Below, piece after piece: positions 52,752 to 61,662 of a stretch of 64,000 nucleotides of DNA. Positions within the stretch are counted from its first letter, which is position 1, and the number at the start of each line of letters is the position of its first letter. The DNA comes from Kribbella flavida DSM 17836 (GTDB lineage: Bacteria > Actinomycetota > Actinomycetes > Propionibacteriales > Kribbellaceae): the NCBI RefSeq assembly GCF_000024345.1, contig NC_013729.1, positions 2,852,001 to 2,916,000 on the forward strand, read 5' to 3'. Position numbers and translations under genes: made by a program. Under the pieces are notes generated by a model. The model did not search any database. It had not been told where the DNA came from and saw only the letters and a list, made by a program, of their open reading frames with translations.

Positions 52752-54302
52752 TCACCTGACCGTGACGGGGGCCGAGGTGGCGGACTTGACGACGCTGGCG
52801 CCGTCGAGGACCTCGACGCGGTAGCTGACCGTCTGGCCGCTCTTCGCGCCGGTGTCGGTGTAGGTGACCAGCTGCGAGGCCTGCCACTTGTAGGTGTTGC
52901 GGTTCCACATGCCGACCAGGCGGCTGCCCTGGTACAGCTTGTACGTCAGGGTGATGTTGTCGGGGTCGACGACGGTACGGAACGACAGGCCGACCTTGCC
53001 GGTCACCGGGCTCTTCGCCGCGGGGGCGGCCGGGGCCGGGGCCTTCGCGCCGGGTGCGGCGTTGGTGAACCGGGTGACGCCCTGCTGGCCGTAACCGTTG
53101 ACCTTGAGGAAGTCGCCGCCGACCCACAGGTCGGTGGCCGTGCCCGCCATCGCCAGCGGTCCGACCTTGGTTGTGCTGTTCGGGTCGGCGTCGGTGTTCG
53201 GGAACCACGGACCGAGCCGGCCGTTGCCGCTGCTGTGCGCCAGCAGGAAGTGCGTACCGGTCCCGTCGGTGAAGTAGTTCGGGTCGTCGGCGCTGCAGTC
53301 GTGCGCGTGCGAGCCCTTGTAGACCCAGCTGCCGATCGCCTTGACCGCCTCGGTCGCGCCCAGGCACTTGCTCTGCCACAGCAGCTTGCCGGTGGCGATG
53401 TCCGCGGCCAGCACGCCGTCGTAGCAGCCGCGGCCGTCACCGCCGTTGGCGACGAAGACCTTCGAGCCGTAGGTGTCGATGTCCTTCACCCGGGTGGTGC
53501 ACAGCGCCGTCGGCTGCGGGATCGCGGCCGCGGCCGGCATCGCGAACGGGATGCCGGTGGAGTTGTTCAGCGCCACCAGCGTGTTGTGGCGCTGGCCGCG
53601 GACGCTGGTGAACGGGCCGCCGGCGTACACCTTGGTGCCGTTGTCGGCGACGTCGATCGCGTACACGTCGTCGTTGGCGTTGGGGTTCCAGGGCATCACC
53701 AGGCCGCCGTTGAGCGTCAGCGCGGCGAGCCGGTTGCGCGGCGTCTCGTACAGCTTGCGGCCGGAGCCGCCGACCCCGCCGAACGAGCCACCGATGAAGA
53801 CGCTGTTGCCGTAGATTGCGACCGCCTTCACCCGCGAGTTCACCGACGGGCGGAAGCTGGACAGCGCGCCGGTGGCGGCGTTGAACATCGCGATCCGGTT
53901 GCGGGGCTGGCCGTTGACCGTGGTGAAGTCCCCACCGACCACGATCCACTTCTGGTCCAGCGACGTCGCGATGCTCCAGACGGTGCCGTTCAGCTTCGGC
54001 GCGAAGCTCGACGCGGCGCCGGTGCTGCGGCTGAACGCGGCCAGGTACGTCCGGACCGCCTCGCCCTGCCCGGCCGGCTTGCCCGGCGGCCGAACCCGGG
54101 TGAACCGGCCGCCCACGAACACGGTGTTGCCCGCGATGGCGATCGCGTTCACCGGCGCGTTGGTCTGCCAGGAGCTCTGCCGCACCGCCGAGACGGCGGT
54201 GCCGAAGCCGGACCCGGCGGCCACCACCGGTGCACCGGGCGGGATCAGCGCCACGGCCACGACGGCCCCGGCGGTGAGTAGTACCAGAACGAGCTTTTTC
54301 AT
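52752..54302 (-). CDS. Secreted beta-propeller protein with C-terminal Fn3-like domain
   Basis: A 516-residue protein. Signal peptide to about residue 30, then 45-50-residue repeats with NTVFVGGRFTRVRPPG, KWIVVGGDFTTVNGQPRNRIAMF and NSVFIGGSFGGVG, a delta-60/DUF5122-like propeller. A Cys-containing block follows (CTTRVKDI, GGDGRGCYDG, CLGATEAVKAI, YKGSHAHDC) and then an Fn3-like domain (about 425-516) after an Ala/Pro linker. No known catalytic motif; the HAHDC cluster could bind metal. The ATG at 54302 follows TGAGGAC. It is paralogous to the protein at 54429. Confidence 0.83.
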   Translation of the reverse strand: MKKLVLVLLTAGAVVAVALIPPGAPVVAAGSGFGTAVSAVRQSSWQTNAPVNAIAIAGNTVFVGGRFTRVRPPGKPAGQGEAVRTYLAAFSRSTGAASSFAPKLNGTVWSIATSLDQKWIVVGGDFTTVNGQPRNRIAMFNAATGALSSFRPSVNSRVKAVAIYGNSVFIGGSFGGVGGSGRKLYETPRNRLAALTLNGGLVMPWNPNANDDVYAIDVADNGTKVYAGGPFTSVRGQRHNTLVALNNSTGIPFAMPAAAAIPQPTALCTTRVKDIDTYGSKVFVANGGDGRGCYDGVLAADIATGKLLWQSKCLGATEAVKAIGSWVYKGSHAHDCSADDPNYFTDGTGTHFLLAHSSGNGRLGPWFPNTDADPNSTTKVGPLAMAGTATDLWVGGDFLKVNGYGQQGVTRFTNAAPGAKAPAPAAPAAKSPVTGKVGLSFRTVVDPDNITLTYKLYQGSRLVGMWNRNTYKWQASQLVTYTDTGAKSGQTVSYRVEVLDGASVVKSATSAPVTVR

Positions 54303-54355
54303 CAATGTCCTCAGAAACTGGGCGGGCGGGCCTGCAGTGCACGCGAAATCTAGCC

Positions 54356-54389
54356 GGGGGGAGGTTCTCCAGGAAGGCGAGCTCCCCCC
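54356..54389 (-). terminator. Hairpin between the two propeller genes
   Basis: GGGGGGAG (54356-54363) pairs with CTCCCCCC (54382-54389) across an 18-base loop, in the 126-bp spacer. It may end or attenuate the message from the upstream gene at 54429. Further along the spacer a TATAGC sequence on the minus strand could be a separate -10. Confidence 0.45.
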
Positions 54390-54428
54390 AGCGTTATGAC
54401 GTTGTGCTATATCCGGCTGACTGTCCGC

Positions 54429-56627
54429 TCAGCGGGCGTCGTAATGGGCCTGGACCTGCCCTGCGTCGAGCGCGTACGGGTAGACCGCCGCCTCGTCGAT
54501 CACCATCCCGGTCTGGGTGGCGCCACCGCCGGCCCAGCTGCTGATGTTGTCGTAGCCGACGCGCCACCAGCCGTAGTACAGGGCGGCCGTTCCGACCGTC
54601 TGGCTGCCCGCCAGCACCCCGTCGACGTACAGCTTCATGGCGCCGTTGTCGTAGGTGCCCACGACGTGGTGCCACTGGCTGTCGTTCTTGCCGGAGGTGC
54701 TGGTCAGGGTGCGCTGGCTGCCGTCGTTGACGCCGAAGATGATCGCGCCGTTGCTGCGCAGGTAGAGCATCCGGTCGCCGCCGCCGGAGGAGTTGCCCGT
54801 CCGGGAGCCGCCGAAGCCGATGATCCGGCCGCCGCGCAGCGAGCTCTGCTTCACCCACGCCTCGACGGTGAACTGCTGCGGCATCGAGAACCCCTTCTCG
54901 CCGACCATCCGGCCCGACGAGGTGGTGGTCGCCGCGGTGTTGCCGGCGATCGCTCCGGCGGTGCCGAGCGTGACTCCGGTATAGGTGCCGTTGTTGCTCT
55001 GGCCGGAGGCGTCCACCGACGTGGTCGTGCCGGAGGCCTCACCGAGCCGCCAGAACGCCTGCGGGCCGTCGGCCTTCAGCAGTTCGTCGTACGCCGTGGC
55101 GGTGGTGCCCGCGACCGTGATGGGGTCGGAGTAGTTGCCGCGCACCGTCGTCGTGCCGTCGGTGACCTCGACCCGGTAGTTGGTCACCTCGCCCGGGGTG
55201 ACGGCGGTGTCGGTGTAGTGCAGCCACGGGCGCTCCCACGGCGTGGAGGTCGCGGTCCAGGTGGCGATCGTGGTGTTGCTGAATCCCTTCAGCAGCCGGT
55301 AGGTCAGCGTGCTGTCGTCGTTGTCCACCACGGTCGGGAAGTGGATCTTCACCTCACCCGGCTTGACGCTGTAGGGCTGCAGCTTGGCCGGCTTGGCCGG
55401 AGCCGCACCGGGCGCGGTGTTGGTGAAGCGGGTCAGGCCCTGCTGGCCGACGCCGTTGGTGGTGGTGAAGTCGCCGCCGACCCACAGGTCCGAGCCGCCG
55501 GACGCGAACGCGAGCGGGCCGACCTCGGTGGGCGCCCCGGCGTTGGTGTTCGGGAACCAGGGACCGATCGAGCCGTCGGTCAGCGACTCGGTGAGCAGGA
55601 AGCGGTAGCCGAAGCCCTGCGGGAAGCCGCCGGCGCCGTTGTAGGCGCAGTCGTGGGCGTGCGAACCCTTGTACAGCCAGCCGTTGACGACCTTGACCGC
55701 CTCGGTGGCGCCCAGGCACTGGTTCTTCCACTTCAGCACACCGGTCGCGATGTCCGCGGCCCAGGTGCCGTCGAAGCAACCGACGCCGTCGCCACCGTTG
55801 CCGAAGTACACCGTGTCGCCGCTGGCGTCGATCGTCTTCACCCGGGTGGTGCAGGTGCCGTTCGGCGGCGGGACCGCCGAGGCGGCCGGGAACGGCAGCA
55901 CCGCGCCGGTCGCCGGGTCCAGGCTGGACACGGTGTTCTGGCTGGTGCCGTTGACCGTGCTGAACTGGCCGCCGGCGTAGACCTTCGACCCGTCGTCGGC
56001 CGCCTCCACGGCGTACACGTCGCCGTCGGTGGCCGGTGCCCACGGCAACAGCGTGCCGGCGGTCGCGCTGACGGCGGCGAGCCGGAGCCGCTCCTGGCCG
56101 TTGACCAGGCCGAACGAGCCGCCGAAGTACACGGTGCCGCCGGCCACCGCGATGGTCTTGACCCGGTAGGAGACCGAGGGCTTCCAGTCCGGCAGCAGCG
56201 CGCCGGTGGCGGTGTCGAAGGCGGCGATCCGGTTGCGGGTGACGCCGTTGACGGTGGTGAAGTCGCCGCCGACGAAGATCCGCGAGCCGTCCGGCGACGC
56301 CGCGACGGCGTACACCTGGCCGTTCAGGACCGGGGTGAACGAGGTGACCAGGTCACCGGTGGCGGCGTCGAAGGCGGCGAGGTAGGCCTGGCCGACCTCG
56401 TTGGTGCCCAGCGGCGAGCCGGGCGGGCGCACGCTGGTGAACCGGCCACCGGCGTAGGCCTTGCCGGCCGCGACGGCCAGGCCCTGCACGCTCGCGTTGG
56501 TCTGCCAGACCGGACTGTCGACGGCCGACAGCGACGCGCTGATGCTTTGAGCCGGTGTCGGCGCGAGCACCGCGGTCAGCAGAACGCCGACGACTCCCAG
56601 GCGCGCGAACAGCCATCTTCTTCTCAT
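54429..56627 (-). CDS. Secreted beta-propeller protein with Fn3-like and LamG domains
   Basis: A 732-residue protein. Signal peptide to about residue 28 (cleavage near PAQS), a propeller region of 45-50-residue repeats (KAYAGGRFTSVRPPG, SRIFVGGDFTTVNGVTRNRIAAF), the same CTTRVK / GGDG.GC / CLGATEAVK / YKGSHAHDC block as its neighbour, an Fn3-like domain (about 420-520) and a C-terminal LamG domain (about 535-732: AFWRLGEASG, FTVEAWVKQSS, WHHVVGTYDNGAMKLYVDG). The LamG end is a likely glycan-binding module. ATG at 56627 begins MRRRWLFARLG; a longer upstream reading covers the promoter and is rejected. Confidence 0.85.
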   Translation of the reverse strand: MRRRWLFARLGVVGVLLTAVLAPTPAQSISASLSAVDSPVWQTNASVQGLAVAAGKAYAGGRFTSVRPPGSPLGTNEVGQAYLAAFDAATGDLVTSFTPVLNGQVYAVAASPDGSRIFVGGDFTTVNGVTRNRIAAFDTATGALLPDWKPSVSYRVKTIAVAGGTVYFGGSFGLVNGQERLRLAAVSATAGTLLPWAPATDGDVYAVEAADDGSKVYAGGQFSTVNGTSQNTVSSLDPATGAVLPFPAASAVPPPNGTCTTRVKTIDASGDTVYFGNGGDGVGCFDGTWAADIATGVLKWKNQCLGATEAVKVVNGWLYKGSHAHDCAYNGAGGFPQGFGYRFLLTESLTDGSIGPWFPNTNAGAPTEVGPLAFASGGSDLWVGGDFTTTNGVGQQGLTRFTNTAPGAAPAKPAKLQPYSVKPGEVKIHFPTVVDNDDSTLTYRLLKGFSNTTIATWTATSTPWERPWLHYTDTAVTPGEVTNYRVEVTDGTTTVRGNYSDPITVAGTTATAYDELLKADGPQAFWRLGEASGTTTSVDASGQSNNGTYTGVTLGTAGAIAGNTAATTTSSGRMVGEKGFSMPQQFTVEAWVKQSSLRGGRIIGFGGSRTGNSSGGGDRMLYLRSNGAIIFGVNDGSQRTLTSTSGKNDSQWHHVVGTYDNGAMKLYVDGVLAGSQTVGTAALYYGWWRVGYDNISSWAGGGATQTGMVIDEAAVYPYALDAGQVQAHYDAR

Positions 56628-56650
56628 GCTGCGGTGTCCCCCCTCGGACC

Positions 56651-56679
56651 GGCGCCCGGTCCGGGCGCCGCGGATAGAA
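56651..56679 (-). promoter_or_regulatory. Leader hairpin and candidate -10 of the propeller gene at 54429
   Basis: TTCTAT (56679-56674 on the minus strand) is a plausible -10 without a clear -35. Just downstream the leader holds a 9-bp GC-rich inverted repeat (56651-56659 with 56661-56669), which could modulate translation of the secreted protein. Confidence 0.4.
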
Positions 56680-56838
56680 CCAAATCTCGTCCGTACTGGT
56701 CGTTCCCCCGGAGAGAAGAGTAGGCCACACAAAGTGACGCCGGTCCAGCCGGTGCGGGCGAACCTGTGGACAATTCCTGGCGACGGTGACGGTGCGTGAG
56801 CGTGGCCGGCAGCCGGTGCCGGGCCGCTGCCGGGGTGG

Positions 56839-56867
56839 TTTCACCGTGCCGGTGATGCCGATATCCT
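56839..56867 (+). promoter_or_regulatory. Promoter of the Wzz/Wzy pair
   Basis: TTTCAC (56839-56844) and TATCCT (56862-56867) are 17 bases apart, in the 319-bp divergent gap. Transcription would start about 75 bases ahead of the ATG at 56947. The rest of the gap shows nothing recognisable. Confidence 0.5.
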
Positions 56868-56946
56868 GTGCCCGGCACAAGCTCGGTCACCAAGGGTGAG
56901 GTCACCCGGCCGGTCAGGACGGCGCCGATCGGAGATGGGGAACCGG

Positions 56947-58569
56947 ATGGAACCGGGCACAGTGGTCTGGCGCGACACCGCGCAGGCACTGCTACGCCAC
57001 AAGTGGCTGATCCTGGGCTGCGTGCTGCTCGGTATCGCCGGCGCCGCCGTGTTCTCGCTGGTGCAGACCCAGCGCTGGACGGCGTCCAGCCAGGTCGTGA
57101 TCGGGCCGGCCGTGCCGCCCGCGCTGGTCGGCAAGCTGCCGACCGGGGCGGACAAGACCGGCCCGCTCGGGATGGACCTGCCGGCCGAGACGCAGGCCCG
57201 GGTGATGTCCAGCCCGGCGCTGCTGCGCTCGGTGGCCAAGTCGCTGGGGATGCCGACCAGCGACGAGTCGGCCCAGTCGCTGGCCTCGGTCACCCGGGTC
57301 AAGGCGGTCACCGACAACGCGTACCTGATCACCATCGACGGCCCGACCGCGGACGAGGCGGTCCGCCGGGCGAACGCGATCGGCCGGATCTACCTGGCCC
57401 AGCGCAACAACGAGGCCAAGGCGTTGCTGACCACGCTGGCCGGCCAGGCGCAGGACCGGTCCCGGACCGCCGCCGCCCAGTCCCGCACGCTGGTCAGCCA
57501 GATCTCCGAGGCGATCGCCCGGGGCGACACCCAGACGGCGGCCGCCCTGCGCGACCAGCGGGTCGGCCTGGCCACCGAGGCGCGCCAGGCCGCCGACGAG
57601 GCGTCGGCGATGCGCAAGGCGCTGTCCGGGATCGGCACCGGCAGCGAGCTGGTCAGTCCGGCGACCAAGGAGACCGCGACCTCGTCGCCGCTGGTGCTGC
57701 GCGACATCACCGTCGGCGGCATTCTCGGGCTGGTGCTCGGCTTCGGTCTGGCCCTGCTCAGCACCCACCTCAGCCCGTTCGTGCTCACCCGCGACCAGGC
57801 GGCCCGCGCAGCCGGCGCACCGGTGATCACCGCGTCCATCGGCCGGCGCCGGTTCTGGCGCCGGGCAGCCCCGCACCTGCCGCCGTCCGAGCTGACCGCG
57901 CTCGGCGCCGAGGCGAGCGGCGCCCTGGCCCGGCGCGAGCTGAATCCCCGCGGAATCGGGGCGAGCGGCGCCGGCGCCCTGCTGGTGGTGTCGGCCTCGC
58001 CGACGCCCAACTCGGCCGGCATCGCGCTGGCGATGGCCGAGGCGAGTGCCCGGGACGGCCGCGAGACGCTGCTCGTGCTCGCCGACCTCGGCGGTACGCC
58101 GGTGCTGTCGCACGTCACCGACCACGAGGGGCTGACCGACCTGGTCGCCGAGCCGGCCCCGACCCGCGCGGTCCGGGCCCGCAAACTGTTCCGTCCCGGC
58201 ACGGTCGCCGACCTGTACGTGCTGCCGCCCGGTCTGAGCGACGACGAGTCGGCGCTCGCGATCGGCCCGTCGCTGGTGCCCGGCATCGTGGCGGACCTGC
58301 CGCCGGGCTACTCCGTCGTCATCCACGGTCCCGCCTCGGTCGGCCGGCACGGCATCACCCCGCTGGCCGCCGCGGTGGACGCCTCGATCCTGGTGGTCCA
58401 GGTCGGCCACGACAAGGACACCGACGTCAGCCGGCTGACCGCCGCCCTGGCGTTCGCCGGCGCCCCGGTGCTGGGCGTCGTCCTGATCGGCGCGTCCCAG
58501 CACGACGAGACGCTCGGCATCCCGGTGAACTTCAAGCCGGCCGACGCGCCGACCCTGCCGATGCGCTGA
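56947..58569 (+). CDS. Wzz-like co-polymerase with degenerate kinase-like domain, third copy
   Basis: A 540-residue protein. Membrane segments at about 20-38 and 258-276 enclose a Wzz-type extracytoplasmic part with a Gln/Ala/Arg-rich coiled coil (about 150-230). The cytoplasmic domain has LLVVSASPTPNSAGIALAMAEA in place of Walker A (no GKS/T) but keeps LLVLADLGG; VVIHGPASVG and ILVVQVGHDKDTDVSRL follow. It probably controls chain length without kinase activity. ATG at 56947 (MEPGTVVW) is preferred for its spacing from GGGG; an ATG at 56935 is an alternative. The next gene, a polymerase, starts two bases after the stop. Confidence 0.83.
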   Translation: MEPGTVVWRDTAQALLRHKWLILGCVLLGIAGAAVFSLVQTQRWTASSQVVIGPAVPPALVGKLPTGADKTGPLGMDLPAETQARVMSSPALLRSVAKSLGMPTSDESAQSLASVTRVKAVTDNAYLITIDGPTADEAVRRANAIGRIYLAQRNNEAKALLTTLAGQAQDRSRTAAAQSRTLVSQISEAIARGDTQTAAALRDQRVGLATEARQAADEASAMRKALSGIGTGSELVSPATKETATSSPLVLRDITVGGILGLVLGFGLALLSTHLSPFVLTRDQAARAAGAPVITASIGRRRFWRRAAPHLPPSELTALGAEASGALARRELNPRGIGASGAGALLVVSASPTPNSAGIALAMAEASARDGRETLLVLADLGGTPVLSHVTDHEGLTDLVAEPAPTRAVRARKLFRPGTVADLYVLPPGLSDDESALAIGPSLVPGIVADLPPGYSVVIHGPASVGRHGITPLAAAVDASILVVQVGHDKDTDVSRLTAALAFAGAPVLGVVLIGASQHDETLGIPVNFKPADAPTLPMR

Positions 58570-58570
58570 C

Positions 58571-59920
58571 GTGCGCCCGACGACGTGGGCGGCGCCGCCG
58601 GTGCCGGGCAGCACGCCGGAGATCCAGAAGCCGGCCGTCTTCTGGCTGGTGCTGTGGTGCCTGCTGGTGCTCGGGGTGCAGCCGTGGTCGTCGCGGGCCG
58701 CCGCGCCGCAGGGCACCACCGGCTCGACGAACAGCCTGATGAAGGGCGTGCTGCTCGGCGCGATCTTCCTGATCGTGCTGGCGGCGACCCGGCCCGGCTT
58801 CCGGACCCGGATCAGTCCGGTCACCAACCTGTACGTGATCTACGTGCTGTTCGCGACCGCCACCGGGTTCCTGCTCGCCGATCCGGTCGGCCCGCTGCTG
58901 CGCCTGGCGCGGCTGCTGATAGGTCTGGTGCTGTTCTTCCTGCTGTGGCGGCCGCTGATCCAGGTGCCCGAACGGCTGCTCCGGGCCCACCTGTGGGCGC
59001 ATCTCCTGCTCGCCTCCACCGTCCTGCTGAGTTTGTGGTACGTGCCCGAGCAGGCGTGGCGGCCGTTGAGCTCCTTCGGGACGGGCTTTCGGCTGCAGGG
59101 CGTCATCATCCCGATGCTCCCGCCGCGGGTCGGTGAGGTCGGCGCCCTGCTGCTCGGGCTCGCGATCATCGCCCTGGTCTGCCGCAAGCTGGCCCTCATC
59201 CCGGCCACCGCGCTGATCGGTGCCGGCCTGATGCTGGTCGCCCTGAGCCGCACCCGCACCGCGGCCGCGGCGATCGCGTTCGGCCTGATTCTCGCCCTGC
59301 TGCTGACCCGCAAGACCTGGGTCGGCCGGCTGCTCACGTTCGGGGTGCCGGCGGTCGTCGGTCTGGTGTTCCTGGCCGTGCCGTCGCTGCACGCCTGGCT
59401 GTTGCGCGGTCAGGGAGCCAAGCAGATCAGTTCGCTCAGCGGCCGAACGACGAGTTGGCAGGCCGTGCTGGACGAGGAGGTCTCGCTGCAGACCGCGATC
59501 ATCGGGCACGGCCTGGGCAACAAACGGGTGCTGCTGCGCCGCGGCGAGGGCGACATCGACGTGATGGCGATCGACAACAGCTGGCTCGGTCTGTACTGGG
59601 AGACGGGTCTGCTCGCGGTCACCATCGTCGGCATCGCGATGATTGTCGCCTGGGTGTCGGTCCTGCGGGCGCCCACGCCGTACGTGAAGGCGTGCGGCGC
59701 GCTGCTGCTCGGCTACGTCAGCGCCGCCTCGCTGAACGAGAGCGGTCTGTCCGACCTGAGCTCGATGACCCTGCACCTGCTGGTCGCCGCGGCGGTCTGC
59801 GACGCCGACCGGCTCCGTGCGCGGTCCAGAGCCTTGGCCGCCCACGGGGGCACCGCAGACCCGCTGCCGCTCCTGCTCCCTCATCAGGACAGGCAACCGC
59901 CCAACCCGCCGCCACGCTGA
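58571..59920 (+). CDS. Wzy/O-antigen-ligase-like polymerase, copy 2
   Basis: A 449-residue polytopic protein with about ten hydrophobic segments. SRTRTAAAAIAFGLILALLL followed by a large outer loop with SLSGRTTSWQAVLDEE and GHGLGNKRV matches the Wzy_C region, where Arg residues on the loop are functionally important in relatives. The Pro-rich tail is cytoplasmic. The start is GTG at 58571. It is paired with the Wzz-like gene upstream and not closely similar to the polymerase at 30603, so the two probably act on different repeat units. Confidence 0.85.
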   Translation: MRPTTWAAPPVPGSTPEIQKPAVFWLVLWCLLVLGVQPWSSRAAAPQGTTGSTNSLMKGVLLGAIFLIVLAATRPGFRTRISPVTNLYVIYVLFATATGFLLADPVGPLLRLARLLIGLVLFFLLWRPLIQVPERLLRAHLWAHLLLASTVLLSLWYVPEQAWRPLSSFGTGFRLQGVIIPMLPPRVGEVGALLLGLAIIALVCRKLALIPATALIGAGLMLVALSRTRTAAAAIAFGLILALLLTRKTWVGRLLTFGVPAVVGLVFLAVPSLHAWLLRGQGAKQISSLSGRTTSWQAVLDEEVSLQTAIIGHGLGNKRVLLRRGEGDIDVMAIDNSWLGLYWETGLLAVTIVGIAMIVAWVSVLRAPTPYVKACGALLLGYVSAASLNESGLSDLSSMTLHLLVAAAVCDADRLRARSRALAAHGGTADPLPLLLPHQDRQPPNPPPR

Positions 59921-59943
59921 ACCGGCGTACGGGCTGTGTCGCC

Positions 59944-60681
59944 TCAGCGCTGACGGGCCGGGCGGATGACGAGCTCGTTGACGTCGACCTCCGGGGGCTG
60001 GCCGATCGCGAAGCCGATGGCCTCGGCGATGGCGCCGGGCGGGATCGACGCGGCCCGGTACGCCGCCATCAGGTCCTGGGCGCCGGGGTCGGAGATGGTG
60101 CTCGCGAGTTCCGACTCCACGACGCCAGGGGTGACGGTGGTGACCCGGATCGACGGGTCCAGCTCGAGCCGCAGACCCTCGGTGATCGCCCAGGCGGCGT
60201 ACTTCGTGCCGCAGTAGACCGCCGCGGTCTCGCTGACCTGGTGGGCACCGATCGAGGCGACCGTGACGAAGTGGCCGCTGCCCTGGCGCTGGAAGACCGG
60301 CAGGGCGGCGGCGATGCCGTGCAGCAGGCCGCGGACGTTCACGTCGATCATCCGGTCCCACTCGTCGACCAGCAACCGGTCCAGCCGGGACAGCGGCATC
60401 ACGCCGGCGTTGTTCACGATCACGTCGACCCGGCCGTGCGTCGCGACCGCGGCGGCCACGAACGCCTCGACCTCGGCGCGGTCGGTCACGTCCAGCGCCA
60501 GGCCTTCGATGCTGCCGCCGGCCGCGCGGATCCTTTGCACCAGAGCCTCGATCCGGTCGGTCCGCCGGGCGCCGGCGACGACGTGGTGACCGGCCGCCGC
60601 GAGGTGCTCGGCGACGGCGGCGCCGATGCCGCTGCTGGCGCCGGTGACCAGAACGACCTTCGGTTGCGGGGTGGTGCTCAT
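59944..60681 (-). CDS. Short-chain dehydrogenase/reductase
   Basis: A 245-residue classical SDR. TGASSGIG at residues 13-20, NNAGVMPLSRLD, the catalytic Ser in VASIGAHQ and YCGTK (Tyr/Lys pair), then TPGVVESELA. It is NAD(P)H-dependent; the substrate is unknown. ATG at 60681 has a near-perfect AGGAGG ribosome site and rules out a longer upstream start. It is divergent from an MmyB-type regulator, the usual arrangement for regulator and target in actinobacteria. Confidence 0.92.
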   Translation of the reverse strand: MSTTPQPKVVLVTGASSGIGAAVAEHLAAAGHHVVAGARRTDRIEALVQRIRAAGGSIEGLALDVTDRAEVEAFVAAAVATHGRVDVIVNNAGVMPLSRLDRLLVDEWDRMIDVNVRGLLHGIAAALPVFQRQGSGHFVTVASIGAHQVSETAAVYCGTKYAAWAITEGLRLELDPSIRVTTVTPGVVESELASTISDPGAQDLMAAYRAASIPPGAIAEAIGFAIGQPPEVDVNELVIRPARQR

Positions 60682-60768
60682 CAGGTGCCTCCTGAGTTCG
60701 TTGTGCTGTCCCAGCGATGCTCGGCGCTGCGGGTGGTGCCGCGGCAGACCGCGATGTTCCTGGGAGTG

Positions 60769-60778
60769 CTGGTACCAG
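60769..60778. promoter_or_regulatory. Candidate operator in the SDR/regulator divergent gap
   Basis: The perfect palindrome CTGGTACCAG lies in the 131-bp gap, within a slightly longer CCTGG...CCAGG inverted arrangement (about 60759-60779). The XRE-family protein encoded alongside is the inferred ligand. Confidence 0.4.
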
Positions 60779-60812
60779 GCGGAACGCTCCACGGCCTCCT
60801 AAGCTGCTGGCC

Positions 60813-61649
60813 ATGGCTACGACACCGCTCGGCGACTACCTGCGCAGCCGGCGCGCGCTGGTCTCACCGAAAAGCGTCGGCCTGGCCTCCACCGGCCGGC
60901 GGCGGGTGGACGGACTGCGGCGCGAGGAGGTCAGCATGCTGGCGGGCGTGAGCGTCGACTACTACGTCCGGCTCGAGCAGGGCCGCGAGCGCAATCCCTC
61001 CGTCCAGGTCCTGGATGCGCTGTCCGCCGCACTTCGGCTGGACGACGACGGCCGCCTGCACCTGTTCCGCCTGGCCGGGATGGCGCCGCGCCCCCGGACA
61101 GCCACCGTCACCGACCGCGTCGACCCGAACCTGCTGCAACTGCTCGCGGCCTGGCCCGACAACCCGGCGCTGGTCTCCAACCGCGCGTACGACGTCCTGG
61201 CGAGCAATGCGATCGCCGACGCGCTCTTCGGCGGCTACACCACGGGCAATCTGATGCTGCTGGTGTTCCTCGACGCCGGGGCCCGGCAGTTCTACGCCGA
61301 CTGGGAGGCCGTCGCGGCGAACTCGGTCGCGGGATTCCGGCTTGGTCACGGCGAGGCGCCCGACGACCCGCGGGTGCGCGCGGTGCTGCAGCAGCTGCTC
61401 GAGCAGAGCGAGGAGTTCGCCCAGCTCTGGCAGCGGCAGGACGCGCGCGGCAAGACGCTGGACACGAAGCGGTTCGTGCATCCGGCGGTCGGGGAGCTCA
61501 CCCTGCGGATGCAGGCGTTCGACGTCCGCTCGGCGCCCGGGCAGGAACTGATCGTGTACCACGCCGAGCCCGGATCGAGCAGTGCGGAAGCCGTTCGCCT
61601 GCTGGGCACGCTCGCCGCCACCGAGGCCCAGGAGAAGGCCTCCAGCTGA
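60813..61649 (+). CDS. XRE-family transcriptional regulator with MmyB-like domain
   Basis: A 278-residue protein. The N-terminal helix-turn-helix spans about residues 5-72 (RRVDGLRREEVSMLAGVSVDYYVRLEQGRERNPS, the standard opening of this family). The C-terminal ligand-binding domain at about 100-270 is of the MmyB type (VDPNLLQLLAAWPDNPALVSNRAYDVLASNA, KRFVHPAVGELTLRMQAFDV), which may bind a fatty acid or similar ligand. It probably controls the divergent SDR gene. Confidence 0.92.
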   Translation: MATTPLGDYLRSRRALVSPKSVGLASTGRRRVDGLRREEVSMLAGVSVDYYVRLEQGRERNPSVQVLDALSAALRLDDDGRLHLFRLAGMAPRPRTATVTDRVDPNLLQLLAAWPDNPALVSNRAYDVLASNAIADALFGGYTTGNLMLLVFLDAGARQFYADWEAVAANSVAGFRLGHGEAPDDPRVRAVLQQLLEQSEEFAQLWQRQDARGKTLDTKRFVHPAVGELTLRMQAFDVRSAPGQELIVYHAEPGSSSAEAVRLLGTLAATEAQEKASS

Positions 61650-61662
61650 CGGCGGCGGCGCC

